A stretch of DNA of 64,000 nt from positions 31,996,447 to 32,060,446 of the forward strand of contig NC_133105.1 in assembly GCF_022965805.1 (NCBI RefSeq), in the 5' to 3' direction. Position numbers and translations under genes: made by a program. This DNA comes from Primulina eburnea (taxonomy: Eukaryota; Streptophyta; Magnoliopsida; Lamiales; Gesneriaceae). How positions within the stretch are numbered: position 1 is the first letter of the stretch; every line of letters starts with the position of its first letter. Below are positions 36,764 to 49,958 of the stretch, in pieces. A model generated the notes under the pieces. The model was not told the origin of the DNA. It worked only from the letters and a program-made list of their open reading frames with translations, and did not search any database.

Positions 36764-39700
36764 ATGCCTCCTAGAAGAGCAGCCGTCCCTTTACGACCAC
36801 CAGCACCAGAACATGGTAGCACATCTGGTGATACGATGGATGTTACTGCTACGCCTATGGAGACTCTATTAAAGCGATTCCAGTCTTTCCGACCACCGAC
36901 CTTAAAGGGTACAGAAAATGCAATCGAGTGTGAAAGCTGGTTGGAGGATATCGAGATGTTATTCGAGTCTCTAGAATACAGTGATGAGAAGCGAGTGAAA
37001 CTCATTGGCCATCAACTGCAAGACGTGGCTAAGTATTGGTGGTTGAATATTAAAAGAGCATTAGAGCAGCGTGGCACAGAGATTACCTGGAAGGTGTTCA
37101 AGACAGAGTTTTATCAGCGATTCTTTCCTGTATCCTCCCGTAAAGATAAAGGCGCTGAATTTGCAAACCTGAGGCAAAGACAATTAAACATTGAAGAGTA
37201 CGTTGCTAAATTTTCTTCCTTGCTTCGCTTTGCACCTCACGTTTTAGGTAATGATGAGGCCGTGGCAGATCAGTTTATAAACGGCTTAAATCCTGATGTC
37301 TTTACATTGGTAAATACTGGGAGACCCAATAACTTCGCTGAAGCCTTGAACCGTGCCAAAGGAGCAGAAGCAGGATTGCTTAGGCAATGGAGTGTTCCGT
37401 ATGTTGCTCCGAGTCCAAGACCGCCACTACCTCCAGTACAACCTCCTTCAAGATTCGATAGCGGTGGTAGTAGCAGCGGACGAAAAGATCAACTGTAAGC
37501 TAAGGGCAAACAGTTTAAGAGGGCAGGGAGCAGTTCGTCAAGCTCCAGCGGGTCAAGACAGAGCGGTCCTGGCCAGAGTTTAGAGGTGACAAGTGGATAT
37601 TGCAGTACTTGTGGCGGTAAGCATGCCACAGAACAGTGTCAGGGTGTAGTGGGCAGATGTAACATATGCAAGCAACCGGGGCATTATTCCAAGGTCTGTC
37701 CTCAGAGAAGTGGTACATCGAGATTTCAGGGTGCAGGGTCATCAGCATCCGTAGCTCAGCCCGAGAGGCAAGTTTCATCTGTTCACTCCTTTCAGCCGCC
37801 ACTTGTACAGACCCAGCCTCGAGCCAGAGGTGGTCATAGCGGGAGTCAGCAGACCCGACAACAGGCTCATGTGTTTGCGTTGACAGAGGAGCAAGCACAG
37901 GATGCCCCAGATGATGTCATTGCAGGTAACTGTTTCCTTTATGGTTATCCTGCTTATATACTGATAGATACGGGTGCATCGCATACATTCATATCAGAAC
38001 GATTTGCATTATTGCATTCCTTACCTGTTGAGTCTTTGTTAGATGTTGTGTCTATTACTTCTCCGTTAGGAAGTGGTTTGATATCGGTGACTACGGTTAG
38101 ACATTGCATCTTACAATTTGAGGGTCATGAACTTGATCTAGATTGCATAGTACTTGGGCTAGCTGACTTTGATTGCATTGTTGGGATTGACATGTTAACC
38201 AAGTACAGAGCCACCGTGGATTGTTTCCACAAGATTGTTCGATTCAGACCAGAAATGGCAGAAGAGTGGAAATTCTACGGTAAGGGTTCCAGATCTCGGA
38301 TTCCCTTAGTATCGGCTTTATCTATGAGTAAATTATTACAGAAAGGAGCCGAAGGGTTCCTTGTGTATGCTGTAGATGTACAGAAATCGAGCCCGACATT
38401 GGCAGACTTGCCAGTAGTACGGGAATTTGCAGATGTGTTTCCAGAGGAGATTCCGGGGTTACCTCCAGTGCGAGAGGTAGATTTTAGTATTGATTTGATT
38501 CCAGGTACCACTCCTATTTCGAGAGCTCCGTATAGGATGGCGCCGATAGAGTTGAAAGAATTGAAAGCACAGTTGGAAGATCTGCTAGCCAAGGGATATA
38601 TCAGACCTAGTGTATCTCCTTGGGACGCTCTGGTGCTATTTGTGCGAAAGAAAGATGGATCGATGCAGTTGTGTATCGATTACAGGCAACTGAATAAGGC
38701 AACGATAAAGAATAAGTATCCTTTGCCTAGAATTGATGATTTATTTGATCAGTTGCAGAAATCCTCTGTTTATTCTAAGATTGATTTGCGATCCGGATAT
38801 CATCAGCTCCGAGTTCGAGATGTAGACATACCGAAGACAGCATTTCGAACCAGGTATGGGCATTACAAATTTATTGTCATGCCTTTTGGTTTAACTAATG
38901 CTCCGGCGGTATTTATGGGCTTCATGAATCAAATCTTTCAGAGGTATTTGGATGATTTTGTGATTGTCTTTATCGATGATATTTTGCTGTATTCTAAGAA
39001 CAGGAATGAGCATGCAGAACATCTCAGAATTGTGTTTCAGACACTGAGAAATGAGAGATTGTATGCCAAATTGTCAAAGTGTGAATTTTGTTTGAATCGA
39101 GTTGTCTTTTTGGGACATATCATATCTGGAGATGGTATTTCTGTAGATCCGAGTAAAGTGGAAGCTGTGATCAGTTGGTCGAGACCGACTTCTGTGCCAG
39201 AGATACGCAGTTTCATGGGTCTAGCAGGATACTCTAGACGATTCATCCAAGATTTCTCCCGTATTGCGAAGCCAATTACACAATTGACACAGAAGAATGC
39301 GCCATTCCTATGGTCTGAGGAGTGTGAGTCTAGCTTTCTAGAATTGAAGAAGAGGCTGACCAGTGCACCTATCTTGATGATTCCTTAAGGTACGGGTGAT
39401 TTCGTTGTATATTGTGATGCCTCTCACAGAGGTTTGGGATGTGTTCTTATGCACCGAGGTCATGTGGTCGCATATGCCTCAAGACAGTTGAAGACTCACG
39501 AGACTCGATACCCCATTCATGATCTTGAATTGGCGGCTATCGTATTTGCACTAAAGATCTGGCGTCATTATCTTTATGGCGAGAAATTTGAGATCTATTC
39601 AAACCATAAAAGCCTAAAATACTTGTTTTCTCAGTCGGAGTTGAACATGAGGCATTGTAGATGGCTTGATCTGTTAAAAGACTTTGATTGCGAGATAAAA

Positions 39701-41236
39701 TATTATCCAGGGAAGTCAAATGCAGCAGCAGACGCCTTAAGTCGAAAGGTTTGCTCCCTATCCTTATCGACAATAGGTGTTACAAAGTTAGTTGAAAACT
39801 GCTGTTTGTCTGGATTAGAATTTGATACAGATAGAAGGCCACTACGACTTGCTGCTATCCAAGTTGAGCCAGACTTGATCATGAGGATTAAAGAAGCACA
39901 AAGAACAGATCAGAATGTGCAGAGATCGATTCAAATGGTCAGATCAGGGCATTTGTTAAAATATCAGGCGCGTGAGCATGTTTTCTACGTCAATAACTGT
40001 CTTGTCGTGCCAGATGTTTCAGATTTGAGACATCAGATTCTATCAGAAGCACACTGTAGTCGGTTCAGCATTCATCCTGGTGGCATGAAGATGTACAATG
40101 ATCTGAAGACACAGTTCTGGTGGAAGCAGATGAAGTCAGACATCGCAGAGTATGTGTCTAAATGCTTAAATTGCCAACAGGTGAAGGCCGAGAGGAAGAA
40201 GCCCGGAGGGTTACTTCAGAGTTTAGCCATTCCAGAATGGAAATGGGATCACATTTCCATGGATTTCGTGACGAAGTTACCTCGATCATCTAGAGGCTGT
40301 GATGCGATTTGGGTCATTATTGACAGACTGACCAAATCAGCTTGCTTTATTCCGTACAGAATGACGTATCGACATGATCAAATGGCGGAGATATATGTCC
40401 GAGAGGTAGTCAGATTACATGGTGTGCCGAAGTCTATCGTATCAGACCGTGATCCACGATTCACTTCACACTTTTGGCACAGTCTACAGCAGGCTCTAGG
40501 CTCTAGGTACGACATTACACCTGAGTACGGCGTATCATCCTCAGACAGACGGACAGTCAGAACGGACTATCCAGACTTTAGAGGATATGTTGAGATCCGT
40601 GGTGCTAGATTTTGGCATTAGTTGGCAAGATTCTCTACCTCTTTGTGAATTTTCTTATAATAATAGCTACCAGACGAGCATTGAGATGGCACCGTTATAA
40701 ACTTTATATGGTAAGAAGTGCAGATCTCCGCTATACTGGGATGACATTTCTGAGGTACCAGAACTTGGACCAGATATGATTCGTGACATGACTGAGAAAG
40801 TAAAAATTATTCAGAAGAGAATGAAGACAGCACAGGATAGGCAAGCGAAATACGCCAACATCAGACGTAGACCGTTGGTATTTGAACAGGGAGACAGAGT
40901 ATTCTTGAAGATTTCTCCTTTCAGAGGCGTTGTTAGATTTGGCAAACGTGGAAAGTTGTCTCCAAGATACATCGGTCCTTACGAGATTTTAGAAAAGATT
41001 GGCGACCGTGCTTATCGACTTGCTCTTCCTCCTCTCTATCTGGAATACATGACATTTTTCATGTATCAATGTTGCGTAGATACATGCTAGATATTTCTCA
41101 TGTCATTCAGCCTGACGAAGCTGAACTTGATCAGACATTGAGCTATATTGAACAACCGATACAGATTCTTGATCGAAAAGAAAAGAAGCTCAGAACAAAG
41201 ATTATTCCACTTGTGAAAGTTCAATGGAGTCGTCAC
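36764..41236 (+). pseudogene. Element C gag-pol (Gag, protease, RT, RNase H, integrase, start of chromodomain)
   Basis: ATG 36764 starts MPPRRAAVPLR. Gag domain near 36860-37380; knuckles [13 protein letters not shown] and [14 protein letters not shown] near 37605-37695; protease [10 protein letters not shown] near 37960; RT with [19 protein letters not shown] and FIDDILLYS near 38700-38990; RNase H near 39400-39620; integrase zinc region near 40050-40185; DDE core with [11 protein letters not shown] and VSDRDPRF near 40260-40460; chromodomain begins near 41165. Lesions: stops at 37496-37498, 39386-39388 and 40698-40700; frameshifts near 40500-40545 and 41030. In RNase H the motif YSNHKSLKY has Asn where TDHKSLKY is usual (near 39602), a probable loss of a catalytic Asp. 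The frame resumes after Copia 3 at 53836. Confidence 0.93.
41232..41236. repeat. Target-site duplication GTCAC, left copy, of Copia 3
   Basis: GTCAC at 41232-41236 and again at 53831-53835, directly outside the LTR ends TGAAAGG and CTCTAACA. Confidence 0.93.
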
Positions 41237-41969
41237 TGAAAGGGGATCGGTTACGGTGGCCGGAAACGCAACGGAAGCACAAAAATTTTCGATTTTACAT
41301 AGGAATTTCGGCCACCTCAAGATTTGTGTAGGAAATACAATAAAACACCAAAATGACATTCATAGTGTGTTTAGAAATAGTTACCTATCAACCTCTTAAG
41401 GTTGATGATGGCTCCAACCAAGTTGTAAACAACTTGGCTCTTGAATGGAATGAAGATCTACAAGCTTCCTTGGACTCCTTTCTTTCCTTCAAATTAGGCC
41501 CACCACTTGCAAACTAGAACCCCTCTTATTTTGCACTAGAAAAATAAAAGGATTTTTCAAGGAGAAGTATTTTTCTTCCTCAACACTTGAAGAGAAAAAT
41601 TGAGAGAAAATTTGGTGAGAATGAAACACAAGTTTCGGCGATGCTCATACAAAAATGGGAGGAGGGAAGACTAGTCTTGGTTGTGGGAAAAGTAGTTGTG
41701 TATTCCAATGCCATGCCTTGGACTTTGCACAAGTTGTCTCCCCAACCTTTCATCTCCGATGCATGCATATCTAATTTGATTTTTAACAAATAAAAATCCA
41801 TGGACAAAATTTAATTATCTCAAACATATTTGAGACTAATTAAATATTACTTGAATTTACTCAAGTCCACTAGTTAAATAATTTATTTAAATTGAGCTCT
41901 ACAAGACTCAATTTGATTTAATCAATTCAACACTTGAATTAATTTAATTATTTGTACTCTACTAGGTCC

Positions 41970-41974
41970 ACTAG
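41970..41974. repeat. Target-site duplication ACTAG, left copy, of the palindrome
   Basis: ACTAG at 41970-41974 is repeated at 44680-44684. The empty site in the sister LTR (near 52497) has one ACTAG followed by TGTTTAATT, so the palindrome entered by a retroviral-type integration with a 5-bp duplication. Confidence 0.9.
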
Positions 41975-44679
41975 TGTAGTGACCCGTTCCAGAATCACCT
42001 ACTAGTCAAAAAACTAAGCATGCAACTAACTTAATTAACAATAATCAGAGATAACAGCGGAAAAGTCAACAAAATAATGGTTATACAACCCAATCGAAGT
42101 CTAGAATAACTCAAAATAAAATACCCAATACAACCATATCGAATCAAAACAATACCGATAACTAAACCAACCAGCTACTCAACGTCCTCCTCCTGCTCCT
42201 CCTGAGCTGTCCAACCTGAGGCCTGCCCCGTGGGAAATGGGGTGTCCAAGAATAAACAAAACCGAGGACGTGAGCGATAAGAACGCCCAGTACAAAAGTA
42301 TGAGTATACAGACCTATATGAAATGCACATGCTATGATCATGATACCGGGGTAGTCAAGAAACAGGAGTCACAAAAGGATCTCAACAATGCTCAGTCTAG
42401 AGGCGCCAAGTGGATAGTGCCGCGCGGTACACCTCTGGGTCACTGCATCCACTACAAGACAGACGTGGACCTAAAATGTCCCGGACCACCGAAGCCCTCC
42501 CGACCCGTCGGCCACTGTGTACTCTCGGTGTCCATGCGTCCACAAGATAGGGCTGAGCGGCCCCAAGATATAGCTTATCTCGAAAGAGATACAGCTCAAC
42601 AGTAAAGGCTATCTCAAAGGAGAATACGGCTCAACATGAAATGCAACGTGCAGTAATAAACGTGACATAATAGCATGCATCATATGACATATATCAATGC
42701 ACCACATAATCATGCAACACATATAAGAATGTATACTCAACCAGGATATCTCGGATAGTACTTTCATACCTCTATCACAGCAAGCCTAGCCTTACGCAAC
42801 ACCGCTAATCAAGTCTAGCACAAGCCTACGCATCAAAAGCATACTCAATCAATACTACCATGCTCGACTAGCAAAACCAGTACTCCCTAGTACTACCAAA
42901 GGTTTAGGGTTTACCTTCGTCCGTCGACAGCCCTTTGATGTCGATTGCCTTGAAACTCAGGCGCCGCTACGCTACTACTCCTGGCAGCTCTTGGCTATCG
43001 CTCGACCAACAACTAACCCTAGAAACCTTCCAAATCCTCTCAACTATGAGGCAAAACTCAAGAAATTGGCAAGTCAAAAATGAGAAATCCGAGCACTATT
43101 TATAGGCCATGTTCGGATCCTCCGAACAACACTTCGGAACGTCCGAACGCTACGTGTCCATTGGCTCTTGACAGCTCATGATCGGATCCTCCGATCATAC
43201 ACTTCGGACCGTCCGAACATGCACGTGTCCAGCTGCTCTTGACACCTCATGATCGGATCCACCGAAACTACACTTCGGACCTTACGAACTCTTCGGTGCT
43301 TCCGAACCATCTTCGGTCCGTCCGATTATGACTCGGTCAAAATTACACATTAAACCTTCTTAATCACCAATACTCCGTTAATTACCCAATTTGGAATTCG
43401 GGCTACTACATTGAAGAGCAGCTGGACACGTGCATGTTCGGACGGTCCGAAGTGTATGATCGGAGGATCCGATCATGAGCTGTCAAGAGCCAATGGACAC
43501 GTAGCGTTCGGACGTTCCGAAGTGTTGTTCGGAGGATCCGAACATGGCCTATAAATAGTGCTCGGATTTCTCATTTTTGACTTGCCAATTTCTTGAGTTT
43601 TGCCTCATAGTTGAGAGGATTTGGAAGGTTTCTAGGGTTAGTTGTTGGTCGAGCGATAGCCAAGAGCTGGCAGGAGTAGTAGCGTAGCGGCGCCTGAGTT
43701 TCAAGGCAATCGACATCAAAGGGCTGTCGACGGACGAAGGTAAACCCTAAACCTTTGGTAGTACTAGGGAGTACTGGTTTTGCTAGTCGAGCATGGTAGT
43801 ATTGATTGAGTATGCTTTTGATGCGTAGGCTTGTGCTAGACTTGATTAGCGGTGTTGCGTAAGGCTAGGCTTGCTGTGATAGAGGTATGAAAGTACTATC
43901 CGAGATATCCTGGTTGAGTATACATTCTTATATGTGTTGCATGATTATGTGGTGCATTGATATATGTCATATGATGCATGCTATTATGTCACGTTTATTA
44001 CTGCACGTTGCATTTCATGTTGAGCCGTATTCTCCTTTGAGATAGCCTTTACTGTTGAGCTGTATCTCTTTCGAGATAAGCTATATCTTGGGGCCGCTCA
44101 GCCCTATCTTGTGGACGCATGGACACCGAGAGTACACAGTGGCCGACGGGTCGGGAGGGCTTCGGTGGTCCGGGACATTTTAGGTCCACGTCTGTCTTGT
44201 AGTGGATGCAGTGACCCAGAGGTGTACCGCGCGGCACTATCCACTTGGCGCCTCTAGACTGAGCATTGTTGAGATCCTTTTGTGACTCCTGTTTCTTGAC
44301 TACCCCGGTATCATGATCATAGCATGTGCATTTCATATAGGTCTGTATACTCATACTTTTGTACTGGGCGTTCTTATCGCTCACGTCCTCGGTTTTGTTT
44401 ATTCTTGGACACCCCATTTCCCACGGGGCAGGCCTCAGGTTGGACAGCTCAGGAGGAGCAGGAGGAGGACGTTGAGTAGCTGGTTGGTTTAGTTATCGGT
44501 ATTGTTTTGATTCGATATGGTTGTATTGGGTATTTTATTTTGAGTTATTCTAGACTTCGATTGGGTTGTATAACCATTATTTTGTTGACTTTTCCGCTGT
44601 TATCTCTGATTATTGTTAATTAAGTTAGTTGCATGCTTAGTTTTTTGACTAGTAGGTGATTCTGGAACGGGTCACTACA
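41975..44679. repeat. 2705-bp near-perfect palindrome of two inverted LTR copies
   Basis: Left arm 41975-43240 and right arm 43414-44679 are each 1266 bp and reverse complements of each other; I noticed only single-base differences (for example near 42990/43668). The 173-bp loop is 43241-43413. Both outer ends read TGTAGTGACCCG inward, and the whole is flanked by ACTAG. The left part to 43409 is a complete LTR on the minus strand (TGTAGTAGCCCGAATTCC...GGGTCACTACA, 1435 bp). The right arm is the same LTR on the plus strand lacking its first ~170 bp. Each arm has TATAAATA (plus copy 43550-43557) and palindromes of the TTCGGACGGTCCGAA and GATCGGAGGATCCGATC types. A 122-codon ORF occurs identically in both arms but looks like chance LTR sequence. 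Confidence 0.93.
43430..43545 (+). repeat. Palindrome cluster in the palindromic LTR
   Basis: Motifs GTTCGGACGGTCCGAAG, ATGATCGGAGGATCCGATCAT, GTTCGGACGTTCCGAAG and GTTCGGAGGATCCGAAC lie immediately upstream of TATAAATA (43550). The mirror copy lies near 43109-43225, and the left arm's loop side has further degenerate units to about 43330. Confidence 0.88.
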
Positions 44680-46012
44680 ACTAGTGTTTAATTAATTCAA
44701 AACTTGAATTAATTTAATTTAGTCCATAATAATGTTTATGAAAATAACAATTTTCGAATAAATTATTTATTTGGCCAACTCTTAATTTAATAACACATTC
44801 ATAAATTAAAATTACATTTATCTCATAGAAGTCATACTTCTATTTTTCCTTACGCTTATAAACTCATTTATAAGCCGTTCAACACATTGAACTATTTTAC
44901 TTCTCAACGGGATCTAGAAAGCTAGCACTTGTGTGGCCCTCAATGGTACATTGATACAACTAGCCGTGGGTTCACATCTCCATGTGATTCGGACTAAACA
45001 TGTCCTTATATGAGCATACCCCAATTGCTCCACTCTTACTTATCAACTCCTTGATAATAATAACGTCAGAAATCAAGTCTGATAATACCCAACCAATCAT
45101 ATTAAATGCCTAGCAGCAACGCTTACATGATTCCATAGGTATCAAATGATAGTGCCTGCAAGAACCATTCAATTATGGTTAGCGTACAGTACGGTCCCTT
45201 CAACTCATATATCCCGACCGATTCGACAACCATTGGTTTATCGAGAGTTGTCAATGAATCGATACTATGTGTCATGCCGTAGTTGCATCGATGGTGTAAT
45301 CTATGAAACCCCTTTCATTATTACCACCATACTCTGATCAGAGATTTCAACCTATACATACATGAGAACACATAGGATATCCATACCCGAAGGTAAGCGG
45401 TGAATCCCCGACTACAATGCATCGACTCCTATATGTTTCGACAGAACACCCAACCTTGCCACCTGATGACCCCATGAGAGTCGGTAAACAAGTCAAAGTG
45501 TAATTCTAGCACATAGAGTCTCAATGTTGTCCCGGGTCATAAGGACTAATGGTGTACAACCATAAACCAGGACTTTTCCACTCGATAAGTGAGAACCACT
45601 TGGAAAGTCCTTTTATGGAGGGTTGTTCAGTGCACTCTCTACAAGGAGCACCTATCTGCGTGTTCGGACATCACAATGTCCCCTACCAATGAAACATGGT
45701 ACTCACATCGCAGATACTAGTCTCTAACTCGAGCGGCCTATATCCTTCTTAATGGCGGCTGAATCGACTAGGAACCGTTTAGATATACAGTATTGCAAAT
45801 ACGAGTTTCATGATACTCATCTTATGAGCATCTTATATTCTTTCTACTATTTGTATATTCAAGGGCTTTATCTATGCAACTAGCATGGGTATACAGATAA
45901 GGAAGTGCCAAAACAATAAATTCAAATATTATTAAAATAAAGACTGTTTATACATAGAGTTTAGTCATGAACCCTCGGCCAACACTTTGCTCGACGGGCA
46001 CCTACTCTAACA

Positions 46013-46025
46013 ATCTCCCACTTGC
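46013..46025 (-). other. Polypurine tract, Copia 3
   Basis: Minus strand GCAAGTGGGAGAT directly precedes the 3' LTR, as in the other Copia copies. Confidence 0.8.
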
Positions 46026-46026
46026 A

Positions 46027-49000
46027 CTAGAGCCAACTACCCATATGCTTCAAACCCATCGATTCGCGATGCTTCTCGAATAATGGTCCAGGTAAAGGCT
46101 TAGTAAGCGGATCAGCAACATTATCTGCGGAGCCGACTTTGTCAATCGTGACATCTCCTCTTTCCACGATCTCTCTGAGGATGTGGTAGTTTCTCAATAC
46201 GTGTTTCGACTTCTGATGAGACCTTGGCTCCTTTGCTTGAGCAATGGCTCCCGTGTTGTCACCAAACACCGGGACAGGAGCAACTCCATTAGGAATGACG
46301 CCCAACTCTTGGACGAAATTCCTTATCTAAACTGCCTCCTTTGCTGCAGCTGATGCAGCAATATATTCTGCCTCAGTGGTGGAATCCGCAGTGCTGTCTT
46401 GCTTGGAACTCTTCCAAGAGACAGCAGCACCATTGAGCATGAATATGAATCCAGAGGTTGACTTCGAGTCATCAATATCGCTTTGGAAGCTGGAGTCGGT
46501 ATAGCCTTCCAATTTCAGTTCTCCACCCCCATAGACCAAGAACAATTTATTGGTCCTTCTCAAATACTTGAGGATGTCTTTCACAGCTTTCCAGTGTGGA
46601 AGACCAGGGTTGGATTGATATCTACTCACTACACTTAGTGCAAAGGCCACGTCAGGACGTGTAGATATCATCCCATACATGATGCTACCAATCGCAGATG
46701 CATAAGGAATGCTGGTCATCGCCGCTATCTCTGCATCAGTCTTGGGAGACATAGACTTGGATAGGGACACACCATGACACATTGGTAGATATCCTCTCTT
46801 GGACTCATTCATCGAGAACCGCTTCACGATGGTATCAATGTATGTGGACTGGGTGAGACCAAGCAATATTTTTTATCTATCTCTATAGATCTGTATTCCT
46901 AATACAAAAGATGCTTCACCCAAGTCCTGCATCGAGAACTTACTCGCTAACCATATCTTAGTTGATTGCAACATTCCTACATCATTCCCAATGAGTAGAA
47001 TGTCATCAACATACAACACTAGGAATGTCACAGCACTCCCACTAACCTTCTTATACACACATGGTTCCTCAGGATTCTTAGCAAAACCAAACTCTTTGAT
47101 TGTACTATCGAATCTGAGGTTCCAACTCCTAGATGCCTGCTTTAGACCATAAATAGATTTTTGAAGTTTGAATACCATATGCTCACTTCCGATAGATGTA
47201 AACCCTTCGGGTTGAGACATGTAAATCTCTTCCTTAATATTCCCATTAAGAAAGGCTGTCTTAACATCCATCTGCCATATCTCATAGTCATACCATGCAG
47301 CTATGGCTAGCAAAATCCTTATGGACTTGAACATTGCGACTGGAGAAAAGGTTTCCTCAAAGTCAACTCCTTGTCTTTGAGTATATCCTTTTGCCACCAA
47401 TCGCACCTTGAAGGTCAATACCTTCCCATCCGCCCCAAGTTTCCTCTTGTAAATCCATTTACACCCTATGGGAACAGTTCCCTCAGGTGGATCCACAAGA
47501 TTCCACACTTGGTTCGAATGCATGGAATTCATCTCAGATTCCATTGCTTCAAACCACTTGGATGAATCGGCATCAGATAACGCTTCCTTGAAGGTCCTTG
47601 GATCACATTCAAGGTTAGGCTCATCATGGCCCTCTTCAAGAAGCAGACCATACCTCATAGGTGGTCTCGAGACTCTCTCGGATCTTCTAGGAGCTTGTAT
47701 CTCCTCCCTTGGCTCTTCGGGTGTGGGTTCTACAATTTTGGGTGTCTCTCGAACTTCTTCGATTTCTATCATCTCTCCTTTTCTATTCAATAGAAATTCC
47801 CTTTCCAAAAAGGTTGCATTCCTAGAAACAAACACCTTTGTTTCTTAGGGATGATAGAAATAATATCCAGCTGAATTCCTTGGATATCCCACAAAGTAAC
47901 ATAAAATGGATCGACAGTCCAATTTATCTCCCACTACCTGCTTCACATAAGAAGGGCACCCCCATATTCTAAAATATGAATATTTGGGTGGCTTACCCAT
48001 CCATATCTCATATGGTGTCTTATCAACTGCTTTTGTATGGACATTGTTCAACAACAGTGCCGCTGTCTCAAGCGCATATCCCCAAAAGGATGGCGGCAAC
48101 TCCGTGAACCCCATCATAGACCGAACCATGTCCATCAAAGTCCGGTTACGACGCTCCGAAACACCATTCAACTGTGGTGTAGCGGGCGGAGTCCACTGCG
48201 AGAGAATCCCATTCTCCCTTAGATACTCTTGGAACTCGGCACTCAAGTACTCACCACCTCGATCCGATCGAAGTGTCTTGATGCTTCGTCCCAACTGATT
48301 CTCTACTTTACTTCTGAATTCTTTGAACCTTTCAAAAGCTTCAGATTTGTATTTCATCAAATACACATACCCATACCTTGAGAAATCATCGGTAAAGGTG
48401 ATGAAGTAGGTATGTCCATGCTTAGTGGTGATGCTAAGCGGACCGCATACATCGGTATGGATCAAATCCAATAACCCTTTGGCTCGCTCCACATGGCCCT
48501 TAAAGGGAATTTTGGTCATCTTTCCTTTCAGACAGGATTCACAAGTCGTGAGAGCATTAATATCAGACATATCAAACATGCCAACTCCCACTAGCTTGTT
48601 CATCCTTCTTAAGGAAATATGTCCTAATCGAGCATGCCATAATTGTGCCGAATTTAGAGTATCTTGTTTTCTCTTGTTTGTTGTTATTATCGCTTGGACA
48701 TTGTTTAGTGGAATATCTTTCAATTTAAGTTATAGAGATCGTTTTCAAGTTCCCCGGTACCAACTAAACATTCATTCTTGTAAATGTTGCAAACACCTTT
48801 GCTAAATAAACAAGAAAATCCATCTTTGTCCAACATAGAAATGGAAATAATGTTTTTCACCAAGTCGGGTACAAACAAAACATCTCTCAAAATTAACTTA
48901 AAATCATTGTTCAAAAGCAAGTAAACATCTCCTACGGCCTTGGCAGCAACCCTTGCTCCATTGCCCATCCTCAAAAAGGTCTCACCTTTTCTAAGCCTTC

Positions 49001-49958
49001 TACTTCTTCCCATCACATGCAAATCATTACAGAGATGTGAGCCACAGCCGGTATCCAATACCCAAGAAGTAGAGTTAATTGAAATGTTCACTTCAATATA
49101 GAACATACCGTTTCCAGAACCCTTCTGGGCAAGATATTCCCTGCAGTTACGCCTCCAATGTCCAGGCTTCTTGCAGTAATGACAAACGTCAACAGCCTTG
49201 TTAGCCTTCACTGGTGTGGCTACCACAACAGGACTCGGAGCTTGCCTCTTCAAGGGCACATTCTTCTTGGGACGTTGGAATGAACGCTTCTTTCCCTTGC
49301 CACTTGGATCGGTCTTCGTACCAGATGAAGAACCCACATAAAGAACCGACTTCTCTTTCTTGATAGTGGACTCAAAAGTCACAAGCATATTCACCAACTC
49401 CTCAAGGGTCGGCTCCATCTTGTTCATATTGAAATTCACCACAAAAGGATCAAACGAGCTAGGCAGGGACAACAGCAACACGTCGGTGGTCAACTCCGAA
49501 GGCAAGATCAGATCCATGCCAACGAGTTTGTCCACGAGCCCAATCAACTTTAGGCCATGCTCATGGACCGAGGCCCCATCTCGCATGCGTAAAGTGATGA
49601 GCTTCTTGACTGTGGCATGCCTAAGAGGTCGAGTCTGCTCACCAAAGAGCTCTTTGAGGTGCATATGAATGTCAGCAGCATTCTTTGCATCCTCGAAATG
49701 CCTCTGCAGCTCATCGTTCATAGAAGCCTGCATATAACACCTAGCCTTCAAGTCATGGTCACACCAATCCTTGTAGGTCTGAAATTCCTCAGGAGTGCAG
49801 CTAGTCGGAGCCTCAGCAGGGGGCGACTCAGTCAGTGTATATGCAATTTTCTCCGAGTTCAAGACGATCTTTAGATTTCTTAGCCATGTGATATAGTTAG
49901 GTCTGGTTAGAGCGTGTTTTTCGAGTATGGCAGAAAGTGGATTGCGAATTGAAGACAT
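46027..49958 (-). pseudogene. Copia 3 gag-pol polyprotein with stops and a frameshift
   Basis: ATG at 49958 (MSSIRNPLSAILEK). Domains: gag, knuckle CHYCKKPGHWRRNC near 49180, protease LDTGCGSHL near 49050, integrase with HTDVCGPLS and RSDRGGEY, RVT_2 with YVDDILLIGND near 47010, RNase H with GYTDSSF and TEAEY near 46360. Lesions: a 1-bp deletion near 48722 giving a TGA, a Gln-to-stop near 47845, a TCA-to-TAA change near 46872 and a TGG-to-TAG change near 46328. The gag region does not carry the shared deletion of Copia 1 and 2. Catalytic motifs remain, so decay came after insertion. Confidence 0.93.

Larger units (their letters stand above)
41237..46012 (-). repeat. 3' LTR of Copia 3, split by the palindrome insertion
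   Basis: LTR parts 41237-41974 and 44685-46012 (44680-44684 is the second TSD copy). The spliced length of 2066 bp equals the other LTR exactly. No genes in the LTR parts; short ORFs here are in every Copia LTR copy and resemble no known protein. Confidence 0.93.

Noticed and set aside
42237..44417. Identical 122-codon ORFs on opposite strands as a gene pair
   Set aside because: They are the same LTR sequence in the two arms of a palindrome. The translation resembles no known protein and contains no domain motif.
41975..44679. The large palindrome as a DNA transposon (foldback/MULE)
   Set aside because: Ends are TG...CA with a 5-bp TSD, and one arm extends into a complete LTR with a TATA box. 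MULEs usually give 9-11 bp TSDs.
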